A stretch of 64,000 nt of DNA from Culex pipiens pallens (Eukaryota; Arthropoda; Insecta; Diptera; Culicidae), in the NCBI RefSeq assembly GCF_016801865.2, contig NC_068937.1, positions 2,294,001 through 2,358,000 of the forward strand, read 5' to 3'. The translations under genes were made by a program, and so were the position numbers. The notes below the pieces were generated by a model that was not told the DNA's origin, searched no databases, and saw only the letters and a program-made list of their open reading frames with translations. Positions within the stretch are counted from its first letter, which is position 1. Each line of letters begins with the position of its first letter. Of the stretch, positions 9,578 to 21,679 are shown piece by piece.

Positions 9578-11577
9578 TTAATTTGCACGTTATTATGTCT
9601 AGGAGCATGAGCATGAGCATGAGCATGAGAGACCACCCATGGTTGTCCTTCTCCGTTGCTGAACAGGACCGTAATATCCTATCAATTCAACGATCATACG
9701 CTTCAACGATCTAATGGTGTTTCCCTTATCAACAGCATGTATGAATGCGCTGAAAAGATAAAACATCAAGATCATCAAAACTAGATCTGGAACAAATAGG
9801 TAACAGTCATTGGCCACCAACGGCGCCCGCCATGTCAGTTTGTAGATCTCGGGGGATTGGGACGGGAATGTTAGTTAGCACAGGCTGCTACCAAGGGTGG
9901 GTTCTATACGATATCCACACCCCCGCGTGTGCCGGAAAACTACTTCTACTTGGGATTTTGTTAGTGGGAAAGGGTAATGGCCAGGATTCATCATAGAAGA
10001 TGATGATGTGACCCAATAATCAATAAATTTCGTTTAATAGGGTGGTGTATTATTCTCAAGGCAAACAATCGGATGCTGCGGATGAGACTATTCCCGTTTA
10101 TTTGCTGTTGAGTTTAGCATAAATGATTCAATCTTAGACAGCCGGCTGTGGAAAGATAGAATCAAAATTATGTGTAATTAAAAGGTGAAATATTATACTC
10201 AGCATAACATATTTACGTAGAGTTAACCTGAGACTATTTATACTTTTAAATTATTATAAGATGAGCGACCAATTATTACTGATGAGTTATGGGTTATCTG
10301 AAGGACTTGAACAATCGCGTTGAAACAATATTTGTCACCGTGCTTTACGAGCTATAATGCTAAAAGGTATTTTCGCGGAAAACGAATGGTCGAATATAAT
10401 TTATATTTTGCTAACGCAATTAAGAACGAATCTTCCCATGAAACAATCGCGAATCATAGAACAAAGAAACCCGGCTGTGATGTGTATCAAATACATGACT
10501 AACAAGAAAGACGATCGCGATATTTGAATTTTACAATCTAACTAACGCACCTTCGCACACACACGTACGCAAGCCCCCGAAAAACTAACCGACGACGAAC
10601 GACGCGAAAAGAAAATGCGCGCGACGGACAAGCATCGCAAAACGGACTCGATTGTTTTTTTAATGAGATATGATTTAGATTTATCGACCGATTCTGTAGG
10701 TTTTACGCGGCTTTAAATATGTATTGAGCTAAATATGGAAAAAGAACAAATTAAACTCATTCACACTCTCATACACGCATAAACCAATATTCATTTTTAG
10801 ATTATATGCTAAATGTTAAAATTCTTAACATTATTGCAAGTAAGATATTTAAATCAGACTTTTTTTTTAATTTTACCAGCATTTCTCAAAGGTATCAATA
10901 TAATGAAATCAGCCTGTAATGCAACAGAACAAACTTCCAAAATAACTAAGCACTCTAAATTGGGTAGAATTTCATAGCAATAGTAGAACATCTATAATTC
11001 CGGACAAGCGTGCCTATTGTCAAAGCTCTCACAGACACTCAAATGCTGAAACACTCACACTCATACACTCACACATACTTGAGATGTCATCAAGAAACGA
11101 GCTCACCCGGGTCTTGAAGACTGGAAATTGCTCGCCGTTCCGCATCCGCCACCGCAGCATCGAATTCGGGTTCAACCCAACAACACCGCCCGACGACTGC
11201 AGCGCCGCACAAATCCATTTGTCGTCGGCCTCACTGCTCCATGTGTTCGACATCCGGTCTACGGACATCCGCTCATCTCAAATCCCCAACTAACTTAAAA
11301 GGTTTTCGCGAATTTCACAAAAACTTCTTCTCAAAACAACCCACCCCCCTTCGCCTACCCACCACGCACAAACCCAAGCTCAACATAAAACGAGCTCACC
11401 CAATCGGCTCGTAGTAGGCCTTGAATTTTCCCCTCTCATTCATAGCGGCTGATCACACTGCCAACCTCAGAAATGAGTGACACTCTCTCACACACACATT
11501 TACACAAACCACACCGCCACTCCCTTCACTTCACTTTCTCACAACACTCTCTTAATTTGCACGTTATTATGTCTAGG
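9578..11577 (-). mobile_element. 1.95-kb retroposed insert with 26-bp TSD
   Basis: A perfect 26-bp direct repeat (9578-9603 and 11552-11577, starting TTAATTTGCACG and ending ATGTCTAGG) brackets 1948 bp. Next to the left copy is a GAGCAT hexamer repeated about four times. Read on the minus strand this is a 3' tail (ATGCTC)n, as left by target-primed reverse transcription of some non-LTR retrotransposons. The 3' portion (about 9604-10100) reads like a non-LTR 3'UTR. The 5' portion (about 10980-11551) is GC-rich and gene-like. No reverse transcriptase is present, so it is non-autonomous or 5'-truncated. The identical TSDs imply a young insertion. Confidence 0.75.
11029..11268 (-). CDS. Unrecognised 79-codon ORF inside the retroposed insert
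   Basis: An ATG-initiated frame lies in the GC-rich 5' part of the insert. Its first fifty-odd residues look protein-like (SSEADDKW, LNPNSMLRWRMRNGEQFP). The last 25 residues are low-complexity, from a GTGTGAG tract. At the change, near 11106, the sequence reads CCCGG|GTGAGC, a plausible splice donor. A similar GG|GTGAGC stands near 11399, after a short ATG frame starting at 11443. I tested joining these two segments through nearby AG acceptors and found no option that keeps the frame open. I do not recognise a family. It may be a fragment of a captured host gene or chance. Confidence 0.15.
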   Translation of the reverse strand: MSVDRMSNTWSSEADDKWICAALQSSGGVVGLNPNSMLRWRMRNGEQFPVFKTRVSSFLDDISSMCECMSVSVSAFECL

Positions 11578-11930
11578 GAATACTAAGTCCAAATGGACTA
11601 CATTTGGAACCTGTCCACACCAAAGTTCGAGAATGTATACTTCAAGAAAAAAATTTCAAATCAATTTATTTCCTTCGGTAAAATTAAGGATATAATCAAG
11701 ACTTGTGTGGTGTGAGGTCTGTCGCCGTTTCCACACCTGCTCAAACTATCGAAATTACACCAGCTGAAATGCTGGCCCTAAAAACTTATGGTATGCCAGT
11801 TATTCGAAGAAAAAAATTGAAGCTTTCAAAATTTCAAATTACGAAAAAAGGCTTTCGTGTGAAAAATGTATAAAAATGTAAAAAAAAAAAAATATTGTAA
11901 AATTTTAATAATTGATCTTATCTGTTTTTT
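11578..11930. other. Flank of the retroposed insert
   Basis: Non-repetitive DNA continuing from the target site. No gene or RNA structure is recognisable. Confidence 0.35.
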
Positions 11931-11935
11931 TTAAG

Positions 11936-12471
11936 TAACGTCATGATTCGAAATCCGGACACTTAGTAGCATATCAGTTTTGTTATAGCTGACAAAAAAT
12001 CATGTAATAAGTTAGAAATGTACAAATATCATCAGGATGTAGTATAACAGTCAATTTAAAGAGAATGCATGCAAAATATGTCCTTTATAACCATTTTTCC
12101 TCAGAATTTCCAAATTAAAATGACTTGATGTGCTTCGAATCCCGGACACTGATAAAAGTTGATTCGAAATCCGGACACTCGATTTTACTTATGAATCGCA
12201 CAAATTTGGGCCAAAATTTTAGTGAATGGCATTCTTTAGGTCTCAAATAAATTGTTAACATCAAAACAATCGATATTTTGTATAAATAATTGCTAGAATT
12301 TAAGGAAATCAGAACCAAAAATTTCTGCTTTGCCTTCCCGTTGCTTCGGACGCCTATGAAATATTTCACCAGAAATATTTCAAAGTTTTGGTAATCACAT
12401 GATTTAATTTAATTTAATTGTTTTATTTGTCCGGGTTTCGAAGCGTCTGGGAATTCGAATCATGACGTTAC
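11936..12471. mobile_element. 536-bp TIR element (GTAACGTCATGATTCGAA ends)
   Basis: Perfect 18-bp terminal inverted repeats lie at 11936-11953 and 12454-12471. A GTCCGG/CCGGAC-type motif recurs close to both ends and again internally near 12144 and 12171. I could not define a convincing TSD, so no superfamily is given. The internal 84-residue minus-strand frame has no domain. Confidence 0.75.
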
Positions 12472-12621
12472 AGGATTGAAACCAAAACCAAACTGACAGT
12501 TCTCACCACTCGTCAGAGCCAAATGGTTGAAAACGTTACAAAATATTACAAGGAAATTTTGACATTATTATTTTTTTTTGTTTATGTGTTTGTGAACAAA
12601 AAAGATTTGGTTTGAACGAGT

Positions 12622-12839
12622 TACACAGAAAAAAAAAATGATGGTAATTTTCATCAGGAAATGATGACAGATTTTGTGTCAAAAAAATATTAAGTTTACC
12701 TCTGAAAATGATGATTTTTTATCAGTTTTTGATGAATATTCATCAGGTTCACATTTTTTAAATAATATTACACAAAAAAGAGGTTATATTCAACCAATCA
12801 AATTTTCAACCTACAAAAGTTCATTTTTTTTTCTGTGTA
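12622..12839. mobile_element. 218-bp MITE with TACACAGAAAAA ends, copy 1
   Basis: The left end TACACAGAAAAAAAAA is mirrored by TTTTTTTTCTGTGTA at the right. The interior ('gatggtaattttcatc', 'gaggttatattcaaccaatcaaattttcaacc') recurs in copies at 14138-14332, in part at 53884-53979, and as an end fragment near 18660. It is not coding. Confidence 0.7.
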
Positions 12840-14137
12840 GGCTGATGCAAATATTTTTGAAAGTTTTTGTCAGACTTCCTTCACCTTTTCAAAATCAGGC
12901 GAACAAAACATATTTTTCCAAAACTGCAAAATTTTGAGTCCACGAACCTCACCTCACCTCACCAATCTGCCTGAAATGTTCAGGGGTTTTTTTTTAACAT
13001 ATAAAACTAGCATTTGAACCAAATATAAGCATCTAGGTCAACGGGAAGTGAGGCAAATCGGGTTTATTCAAAAATAATTTAAGTTCTAGTGAATTTTCGA
13101 TGCAAAATATCGCAAAAAAATCGCCACAATTTTTTGTTTCGAATTTATTTTCTATTTTTGAAAATTAACAATTGCAAATCCACTGTTCGAGTTTATTTAT
13201 CATTTTCCAAATGAAAATCATTGTATATTGAAATTCTGGCATGTATCCTCAATTTAAATATTTTTTTTTTAATTTTTTGCCCTCCCTGGACATCGCCTAG
13301 AGTCGAGGAACAAACTTTTTCAAATATTTCATTGAATATGGCTTGTTTTCAAAAATTTAAAAAATTTTGCAATCAAAAAGTACTGTTGTGAAGTGCAATC
13401 ACACATTTTGTCTAAAAAAAACCACCGTTCAAAAGAGTGTAGTTGATAAGTTTTAGCACATTTCTAGAAATCGTAAAGTTCAGAAAAAATATGTTTTGGT
13501 CGTCGCGATCCGATTTTGATTGCTGGAATATGGCCATTTAAAAGTGGCAAGGCATGAAAAATGATTATTTCTTCAAATGATTTTCAGAGATTTTAAATTA
13601 CGCCTAACTTTTCAAATGAGCTTTAAAACGTATTTTTTGGGAAAAACATAAGTTTTTTGGCGCTATATTAGAGAAGTGTTAAGTAATTTTTGTCCATTTA
13701 ACTTATAGTTGAATTTTTTGAAAACCAAATATACCGTCGATTACTGCTAGAATCCTAAAAAAATGTGCTTTAATAAAGACGAATGTTCACATGTTGGTTA
13801 AAGTCAACTTTATGAAATAAACAAAAATATATTTATTTTCTAAACTTGTTTTTTTTAATTTTGGCGCCTTCTAAAAATTGTATTCTTAGTTTGAATATGT
13901 TTTTGCACTCACTCATACCAGCAGATAAAAACCATAAATTTTATTTTTAACCTGTAGATAAAAACTACGCTTAAACACTATTAAAAAATCATGATAAATA
14001 TTACAGCTGGGAACGAGTTCATTGTTTATGTAAGAAATTTTACCTCTAAAAATGTGTAAATTTCCACTTTTTCAGTCTTAAAAGAGGTAATTTTACATCA
14101 GAAAAAAGGCTTGGACTGTATTTTCATTTCCTAAAAT
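12840..14137. other. AT-rich stretch with a Family A fragment
   Basis: AT-rich DNA. The segment near 13280-13315 ('gccctccctggac...gagtcgaggaacaaac') is a relic of the Family A repeat. The rest shows no gene, RNA or intact element that I can support. Confidence 0.4.
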
Positions 14138-14332
14138 TTACAGAAAAAATAATGGTAATTTTCATTCGGGAATGGTAACAGATTTTGTGTCAAAAAATGT
14201 GTTATATTATATCAGGAACTTATCAGTTTCTGGTAAATTTTCTTCAGGTTTTATGTAAAATTACTCAAAAAAGAAGCAATATTCAACAAACCAAATTTTT
14301 AACCTTCCAAAATTCAACTTTTTTTCTGTGTA
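14138..14332. mobile_element. MITE with ACAGAAAAA ends, copy 2
   Basis: Same family as 12622-12839. It starts TTACAGAAAAAATAATGG and ends TTTTTTTCTGTGTAG, with matching interior motifs ('cagattttgtgtcaaaaaa', 'gcaatattcaacaaacc'). It is diverged and slightly shorter. Confidence 0.65.
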
Positions 14333-15430
14333 GGAAGAATTTTTTTTTTCATTTTTGGGCAAAGATATTTTGAAACCCAATGATTTAAAAACAACTGAAC
14401 AGGTGTAAAATCCATTTCGAAACATTTTTTTATTCATCTGTTGGAACCATAGCTTTTCACTTCATTTTATTTATTTTTTTCGAGGAACATTTCAAGTGGC
14501 GTTATTTAGAGTTTTTTTTTTTTCAAAAAAAAAACAAGAGTTGTTTGGACACACAAAAGGAGCGTAAATTTGAACGGAATTTAAAAAAAAATAAGTTTTG
14601 TTGTCAAATGATAATTTATTTTATAAAATTTACAGAATAAAATTTACATACTTACAGAAATAAACATAATTTTACATTCAGGGCCGATATATAAATATTT
14701 GTTTCAATTTAACAAAATATTAGCAAAAAAAATTAAAAAGCATTCGGCAGTAACTGATAATTTAAGTAAATCTCCATTTTGTTTACATCTAATCCAATTT
14801 TCAATCAAGTTTATTCATCAAGAATCATTAAAGACAACTCGAAACTAACTTTTCCGTTTCTTTTCTCTTTACAGGTAAGCATCTCTCTAAGGATATATAT
14901 ATATGACACCGGAAATTTCAAGTTTGTATGAATCATGTGTGAATTGTTACAACAATTCATAGCTGTTGAATCATAAAATTTGATAGCAGAAATAAAGCTA
15001 TAGTTTTTTCCGGAAGGTTTATCAATATAAGGACTAATTTTTTTATCAGTTCTTTCCCTAAAAACTTTTCCCACAATTTGAATCGCAGCTCGGTTTATTA
15101 AGGGTTAAATTTTGTATGCGAACTTCAAAGGGAAATGTTTAGTTTATGTTTAACAGAACTTTTTTTCAAAAGGGGATAACCCTTTTTACTGACGAGATGA
15201 TTTTTGTTCTTAACAAAATTTATGTACTGAAATCTACATTTATTTTTTGTCTTTCATGTTTACTATAAACAAAAAAAAACCTGTAATTACAGATCAACAA
15301 GTTGAAAACCTTTAAATCTTCCTTCGTTTAAGTTCCATTATAACACCTTTCACTTGATACTATCCGCGAAAAAAAAAACCTGAAATCGTCCATTCGTCCA
15401 AAAGAGTGTAGTTTTTCGAGTACACCCTCA
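14333..15430. other. AT-rich stretch without a gene
   Basis: AT-rich with frequent stops. I see no intact element or RNA gene. Confidence 0.45.
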
Positions 15431-16530
15431 GCAAAAAAAAAGGTCCCCCCCTCAATCCACTCTCACTACTTGCCTTCCCTCGTTTTTTGCTTCATCAGCA
15501 TCACTAAGCCCCGCGAGAGTACAGCTCTCATCTTCTTCACAGATGATGCCCTGACTCTTTTCCACCTTCCACCTTGACCATCCCCCCTCTCCTTCTTCAA
15601 AAGTACAACGTATAAAGGCATACAAGCAGCGCAAAAGAAAAGCAAAAAGCAACAAAAAAAAAACGCAAACGCAAGCCCCAGGTATAAATAGAAGAAAATT
15701 ATAAATATACACTAAAAGTGGCTAAAAATAGAGCCCCGACTTAAATACATTTTCAATATCACATTGCTGCTCGAGAGTGAGTCGCGCTCGTGTGTGTGTG
15801 TTTTCTCTGAGTGTAGTACATGCACCAGTCAAACTTGAGTCGTACTTTTAACTTTTTTTATATTCTTCTCGTATTCAAAAGGGAGGGTTGGAAATTTGAC
15901 CCCGAAGTTGTTTGGGACGGGAGGACGGGCCGACTCAAGTTTGTTGAATCTGTGCTCAGGCAGATGATTTCTGCTCGCTGATTTTTTTTTCTTCTTTTTT
16001 CGCTGATGGGTAAAGTACTTCGAATCTTCTTTTTTCTCCTCCCTCTTTTCAATTCACGTTAAGTGGTCTCGATTTTCGCCTGGATGATGATACTCTCGTT
16101 ATTATACCTTTGCTGGGTTTTGGGGCTTGAAATTTTACTTAGCGAAAAAGTTAGTGGGTGGAAACATTTTGAGTCAAAATTATTTTATGAGTATTTTGAG
16201 GCAAAATTTGTCCAAAGCTAGCATCATCACTAACAAATCGAAATCCTCCAAATGCAATTTAGATTTGGCATCAAAATGCGCATTTACTCCCCCATTCTCA
16301 ACTCTCCAAAAAGTGTGTCGCCATGATCGAACCCACCCTCTAAAGCTACCCCCTCTGCTCCACAAGTTAAAAATAATTCAAACCGGTCCAAAATCAATTA
16401 GCTCAAATTGAGTGGCGCGACTCATTGCAAATGCAGCAAAACCGCCTAGACATTGACACTAATTTCCAAATGGGCACTGCTTCAAACCAGGAAGAGAGCG
16501 TTGAAATCCAAATTTGGGAATTTTTCTGAG
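15430..16530. promoter_or_regulatory. Island at 15.4-16.5 kb
   Basis: Non-repetitive, GC-richer sequence with a GTGTGTGTG run near 15791 and pyrimidine-rich tracts. Open frames of 86, 64 and 94 residues are antisense or overlapping and low-complexity. It may be regulatory. Nothing here fixes an exon. Confidence 0.3.
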
Positions 16531-16599
16531 AGTCACTGAATTGTTTTTTTATTACTGATGTTACGTTTATTGAGAAATTATTGATTTTTTTATTGTGGT

Positions 16600-17165
16600 T
16601 GTGGTTTTTTTAACTTTTCCAACAAAAATGAATTATGGAAACTTATCAATTTTCAAAACTTTTCAAAGGTCAAGCTTGATTTTAAAATTTTTATATTGTT
16701 TTCATTGAAAAGATCAGATAATTTCTTTGAAAGTTTCAAAATTAAACATTAAAAATCAGACAAATGGTGTCCGAGATATCGTCAATTGAATAACAGGTGA
16801 CATTTATTCATTTTTTTCGATTCGAATTCTTTGTGAGTTTAGTTTTTTTTTCGATTTTAATGTAATATCTCTTAAAAAAATATTCTTGTGCTTTAAAAAA
16901 AACCAAAAAAATTAGATTTTTTCCAAAATTAATTTATTCCGAACCAGATTTTGCACCGTGATGCACTGTGGCTCAAAAGCTGTTTTTTTCAGTTCCCCAA
17001 AAAAATAAAATAGGAAAGCGTATTTTGGGAAATTGGATTTTAAAATAAAAAAGATAAATAAAAAAATAAAAAATAAAATTCCGCGTAACTATTTTTTATT
17101 GAAAAGTTCAAATCATAACCTATAACTTTGCCAAAGACACAAAATCGATCAGAAAATTCCTTCTC
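16600..17165 (+). repeat. Family B repeat, copy 2
   Basis: Contains the family order 'gaaaagatcagataatttc', 'ttaaacattaaaaatcaga', 'gagatatcg', 'cgtattttgggaaattg' and 'cctataactttgcc(a)aagacac.aaatcgatcagaaaattcc'. It is diverged and non-coding. Confidence 0.65.
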
Positions 17166-18620
17166 TCCCTTCTCAGCCAACAACATTGTATGAAGTTGTC
17201 AATTTATGAAAATTTGAGTATTCATTCCTAAAACTCTAAAAATGCTAAAATTCATTCAAAATTTCGCATCGTTCTATGCTCATATTGAAAGTTATGAAAA
17301 TTTGAGGATTTTCATAAAATTCGATGTTTTGGGATTTGTTTTGCAATTTACAAAAAAAAATCTGATAAATTGAAAAAACAAAAAAAAATTTGCATCTTTT
17401 GTAAAATATGAACATTTTGGAATTTCGGTAAGTCATGAAAATTTTTGTATTTATTCGTAAATCTCTAAAAAGCTGAAAACCATACAAAAAAAAATCATAA
17501 AAATGATAAAAACTTTATAAAATGAGGTATTTTGTGAAAAACTTGAATATTTTACAAAAAAACATTACTGAATTAAAAATGCCAGCAAAATTTCGGTAAT
17601 TCATGAAACTCTAAAAAAGCTGAAATTCATACAAAGTTTTGCATCGTTCAATGCTCATATTGAAAGTTATAAAATGAGTATTTTCATAAAATTCGATATT
17701 TTGTGACAATTTTAGTATTTTACAAAAATCTATAAATGTGAAAAAACATACAAACATTAGCATCGTTTGACACTCATATTGAACATTATGAAAATTTTGT
17801 ATTTTTTATGAAATACGGTATTTTGTTAAAAAAATAGTATTTTACAAAAAAAAAACTTCAAAAAAGTCAAAATGCATACAAAATTTTGTATCGTTTGTAA
17901 AATAATGAAAAAAATTGTATTTAAAAAATTCGATATTTTGTGAAAACGTATATGAAAATGGATAACAAAGTTGTGAATTTTTACGAGAGCCGGTATTTTG
18001 TTAAACTTTGAGTACTATACCAAACAAAATTCGAATGATGTAAAAATGCATACAAAATTTATTTAAGTATTTTATGAAAATACGGTATGTTGTATAAAAA
18101 AACACTCATAAAGCGAAAATTGATAAAAATTTCACATGGTTTGGTACCCATACTGCAAATTATGAAAATTAGTGGATTTGCATAAATGCCGTAAAATTTG
18201 AGTATTAAAAAAACACACACACACACATTAAGTTAAATTGCACACCAAATTTCACATCGTTTTATACCCAAAATGGAAATTTTGAAAGTTTTATTATTTT
18301 TTTACGGTACTGTATTTTGTGAAAATTTTAGTATTTTACAAAAAAAAATCTAATAATGAAAAAATGCATACAAAATTTCGCATGGTTTGTAAATTTTGAA
18401 TAAAATATGCTATTTTGTGAAAAATATAAAGTGAAAATGCATATAACGTTGTTAATCGTTTTAATATGAAAATTTTAGTTATTTATTTTTTCTACAAATA
18501 CGGTATTTTGTGAAAAAACAATAAAGTGTAAATCAAAAAATAAATTTCACATCGTTTGGTGTCTACACTGCAAATTTTGAAAATTTGAGTATACTCATGA
18601 AAGGCGATATTTTGTTTGAA
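17165..18620 (+). repeat. Degenerate tandem array of about 110-bp units
   Basis: A phrase of the type 'catacaaaatttcgcatcgtttgacactcatattgaaagttatgaaaatttgagtatt' recurs roughly every 100-130 bp. 'Cataaaattcgatattttgtgaaaa' and 'tttacaaaaaaa' follow in each unit. Units are heavily diverged, with indels. The array belongs to the same loose family as those at 58 and 62-63 kb. There is an (AC)n tract near 18209-18226. Confidence 0.55.
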
Positions 18621-18701
18621 ATTGTTTTTTTTTATATATAAAGTTAAAATACATACACTAAAAAAACGTGGATTTTTTGGAAGGTTGAATATTACCTTTT
18701 T

Positions 18702-18975
18702 GCCTTCCTCACCTGAGGTAAGGCCATAATCCTGCTCGGAAAATGAACTTCTTTCAGAAACGTCGTAGACCCACCTTCATGTATACCTATCGACTCAGAA
18801 TCGAAAACTGAACAAATGTCTATGTGTACGTGTGTGTATATGTGTGTGTATGTATGTGTGTATGTGTGTGACCAAAATTCTTACTCAGTTTTCTCAGCAC
18901 TGGCTGAACCGATTTAGGTCAAACCGGTCGCATTAGACTCGGTTTAGGGTCCCATTGATGAATCTTCCCAAACTT
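18702..18975 (-). mobile_element. Truncated copy of the GCCTTCCTCAC TIR element
   Basis: Starts GCCTTCCTCACCTGAGG and shares, in reverse orientation, the terminal about 270 bp of the element at 46031-47543. Shared landmarks are 'aggtaaggccataatcctgctc', 'cgtcgtagacccaccttcatg', 'ttttcgattc' read in reverse, and 'cactggctgaaccgattt'. The internal 164-bp repeats and the other end are absent. An internal GTGT/ATGT tract lies at 18830-18872. Confidence 0.7.
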
Positions 18976-19144
18976 TTACTTCTTTTATAGATCTGTGGTC
19001 CCAAAATTCAAAATTTGTTAAAATATATATTTTTTTTAAATTAAAAATGCATAAATAAGTGTTATAAATTCTATTTTGAATTGTTTACAATCGATTTCAC
19101 AAGTATTTTTTGTAAGAAAACTTAATATTTTAGTCATTTTTGAT

Positions 19145-20095
19145 GAAACTTGACGATTCTCGAGATTTTCAATTTGCCGGGAATCGAGAGTTGAATTTGG
19201 AAATATTCCCGGGAATTCCCGGGACCCGGGAGTGTTTTTAACTATGCCAACAGTGCCAAATAAGAAAAGTTATAAATATGTTTCTTTTCAATGAATTCAG
19301 TTACAATTTATTCATACTTATTCAATGAAACGTTAATTATTAGCCGCTTTATTTTTGGGAACTATGATCAACTCTTTGATTTTTTTCCTGAATCTGCTAA
19401 TACAACTTGTTGTAGGAACTTGTTATTAGATTTTATAGATGTAAAAAAATAGCTAATATATAATTTCTCAGTATCGGGATTTTTTCAATACGATAAATAG
19501 CAACTCAAAACAACAATTTAATATTGTTTTTACTTTTTTAAGGTTAAAGAAATAGTAATCAGGAAAACCCGAATGTTCACATTTGGCGGACCTTTACTTT
19601 ACAAAGATTGCCAAAGTTTTTTTCTTCCAAAATATAATTTAGATTGAGGTTGAAGCGAAACACAAAATGACTTATTGACATCAAAAAAGGAAATTACCAT
19701 GGTACAGCGAAATTAAATTAATAATAATAAGAGTTAGATTATAAGGATTGCTATTCTTTAAAGAGGGTTATGGAAATTACACTTATCTTGAAAAGACTTT
19801 TCCCTCTTACAAATAATAAATAAAAAAAATATTTCAAAAACATTAGAATTTGATAAGTTGAAATTTACACTTTCTGAATAAGAAGATAAGAGAAGCATTG
19901 GTTCATTCGAACTTGAACATCTTACATTGAACATCCAATGTTCTAAACAATTTCAAATGTTTTTCTGATTAGTTTATATAATTTTGCTTCGATATTAATA
20001 AATTTAAATTTCCCGGGAGTCTCGACCAAATTTCCCGGGAATCGAGAGGTCCAAAAATGGTCGATTTCCCGGGAATTCCCGCTCGTCACCTTCTA
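19145..20095. repeat. Repeat bounded by CCCGGGAATTCCCG palindromes
   Basis: About 80 bp at 19150-19230 is repeated in direct orientation at 20015-20090. Both copies share the order 'tctcga', 'gggaatcgagag' and the palindrome TTCCCGGGAATTCCCG. The 800 bp between them is AT-rich and non-coding. The layout resembles a small element with subterminal palindromes. The ends are not clear enough to name a superfamily. Confidence 0.45.
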
Positions 20096-20289
20096 TTTGA
20101 AGGGGAAAAGCTTGTTACAAAATTTGCATTGGCCTAAGGTATTTTAAGAAAATTTGATGAAAATAACAAATGTTTCATTTCAATTCCTATTTTCAAAATT
20201 ATTTATTTAAAAAAAACTGTTTAATATTTTGAAAATAATCTTTCTGTCGGATATTAGGAAACAATTGCAACTTACGTTTAAAGGAAGGC

Positions 20290-21250
20290 CGAGGGGGGAA
20301 ATACAAAACAAAATAACTGAGAGATACTATTACTCTATCATGTCTTTTGCAAAAATGCTCCGCAAGATTTAAGTCCAAAATCTCGACAATCGCGCGCCGC
20401 CTTCTTTCTTTCCTTTACGGAAATGTCCAAAACCAGCGGAATTTCCGACAACTCATCGTCATCGTCGCATTGAAAATCGATTTATTTGCCACACTCTCTC
20501 TCCTTCCTTCGATGCCGCCGCCGCCGCCGCCATCATCGTCATCGGGGCCTCCCTGATCATTAACATGCATTTATTTATTATTTTTGTTCGTTCTTGTTCT
20601 CCCGATTCTCGGTCACACGCGACAGCAGAACAGCAACATTATTGGCATGGTCGTCCCACCACCGCCACGGCCAAAGACATGCGTTTTACTCTCTCTCTCT
20701 GTTTCTCTCTGCAAGAAAAAAAGAAGAAAAACACGACACGACAATAGTGTGCCATGACGTTGGCGATTGTCAGTCGCTGCTGTCTTTTTCTGTTGTTGTT
20801 GTTGTTATTGCTTCTTATTTTCCCTTTTTGTGGCCCTTTTCGGATCGATAGCTTGCGCGTTCCAAAAGGAAAGGTCGGTGTCATCCTGTAAAATCGAACC
20901 CCGAACCTCTACCTTCCCGTTCGACCTTGCCTGAACCCGCGACTCCAACCCGGAGTTCCGGAATCGAAATTGGCAGGAAGTGGAGTGCTTTATTGGAATT
21001 TCCTGTTGTTTTCGTTTTCGTTTTCTTCTTGTTCCCGTTGCGTGCTGTGGGCAGGTATTTGACGTTTACAAATACACTGTCAAATGGAAAGGCAGCTGGC
21101 AAGTTGGGACAGGTTGGGACGGCTGGAGGATTCTCTTGCGCTCTCTCGCGTTTTTTGGGTTTTGCACTGCTGAACTTCTCTCATATCTGTTGTTGAAAGC
21201 TCTCGGGATGTGTAACGGTTACGGTTACAGTCAACTTGGAACATGAAACG
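20290..21250. promoter_or_regulatory. Island at 20.3-21.2 kb
   Basis: GC-richer, non-repetitive block with a (GCC)n run near 20516-20532, (GTT)n near 20792-20806, and CTCTCTCTC tracts near 20691-20711. Overlapping 60-89 residue frames on both strands are low-complexity. It is likely regulatory or a non-coding exon. I see no decisive splice pair. Confidence 0.35.
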
Positions 21251-21425
21251 ATGTTTAGTGTTTTAGAAAGAACACTAAATTTATTAGCCCTATGCTTTTT
21301 TTTATTCTGAAAATTAGAATTTTTCAAAATAAAATTGTGTAAATTTGGATGGTGAAGAATAGGAATGCTTAATATTTAGAATGTTTTTTTTTTTAAATTA
21401 ATGACCCTTTAAGATATGGGATTTA

Positions 21426-21673
21426 CTGCCCCTGATCGCATAAATGTCCCATATGCATTTTCATCGATTTTGAGTTGTTGATGCAGTTTGGTTTAAAATC
21501 GTGTGCTCTTTCAAAAGAGCCTATAATATCCAGTACTTTGTTCTAGAAATAAGGAGAAAATCCAGTTTTTTCGCTAAAACTTAACACGTAGCCTTATGTA
21601 TAGGACAAACTTCAAATGCATTTTTCTTAGCTTGCTGTTTTTGCATATGGGACATTTATGCGAACATGGGCAG
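21426..21673. mobile_element. 248-bp MITE, CTGCCC ends, TTTA TSD
   Basis: Terminal inverted repeats of about 31 bp (21426-21456 and 21643-21673) start CTGCCCCTGATCGCATAAAT on the left and CTGCCCATGTTCGCATAAAT on the right strand. The flanking 4-mers are identical: TTTA at 21422-21425 and 21674-21677. It shares terminal CTGCCC and a 4-bp TSD with the element at 29367-29635. Superfamily not assigned. Confidence 0.85.
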
Positions 21674-21679
21674 TTTACT

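Noticed and set aside
11029..11443. Two-exon gene made by joining the 11443 and 11268 frames
   Set aside because: The first exon ends in phase 2 at its only good donor. None of the AG acceptors upstream of the second frame keeps it open. The ORF is kept as a low-confidence single feature.
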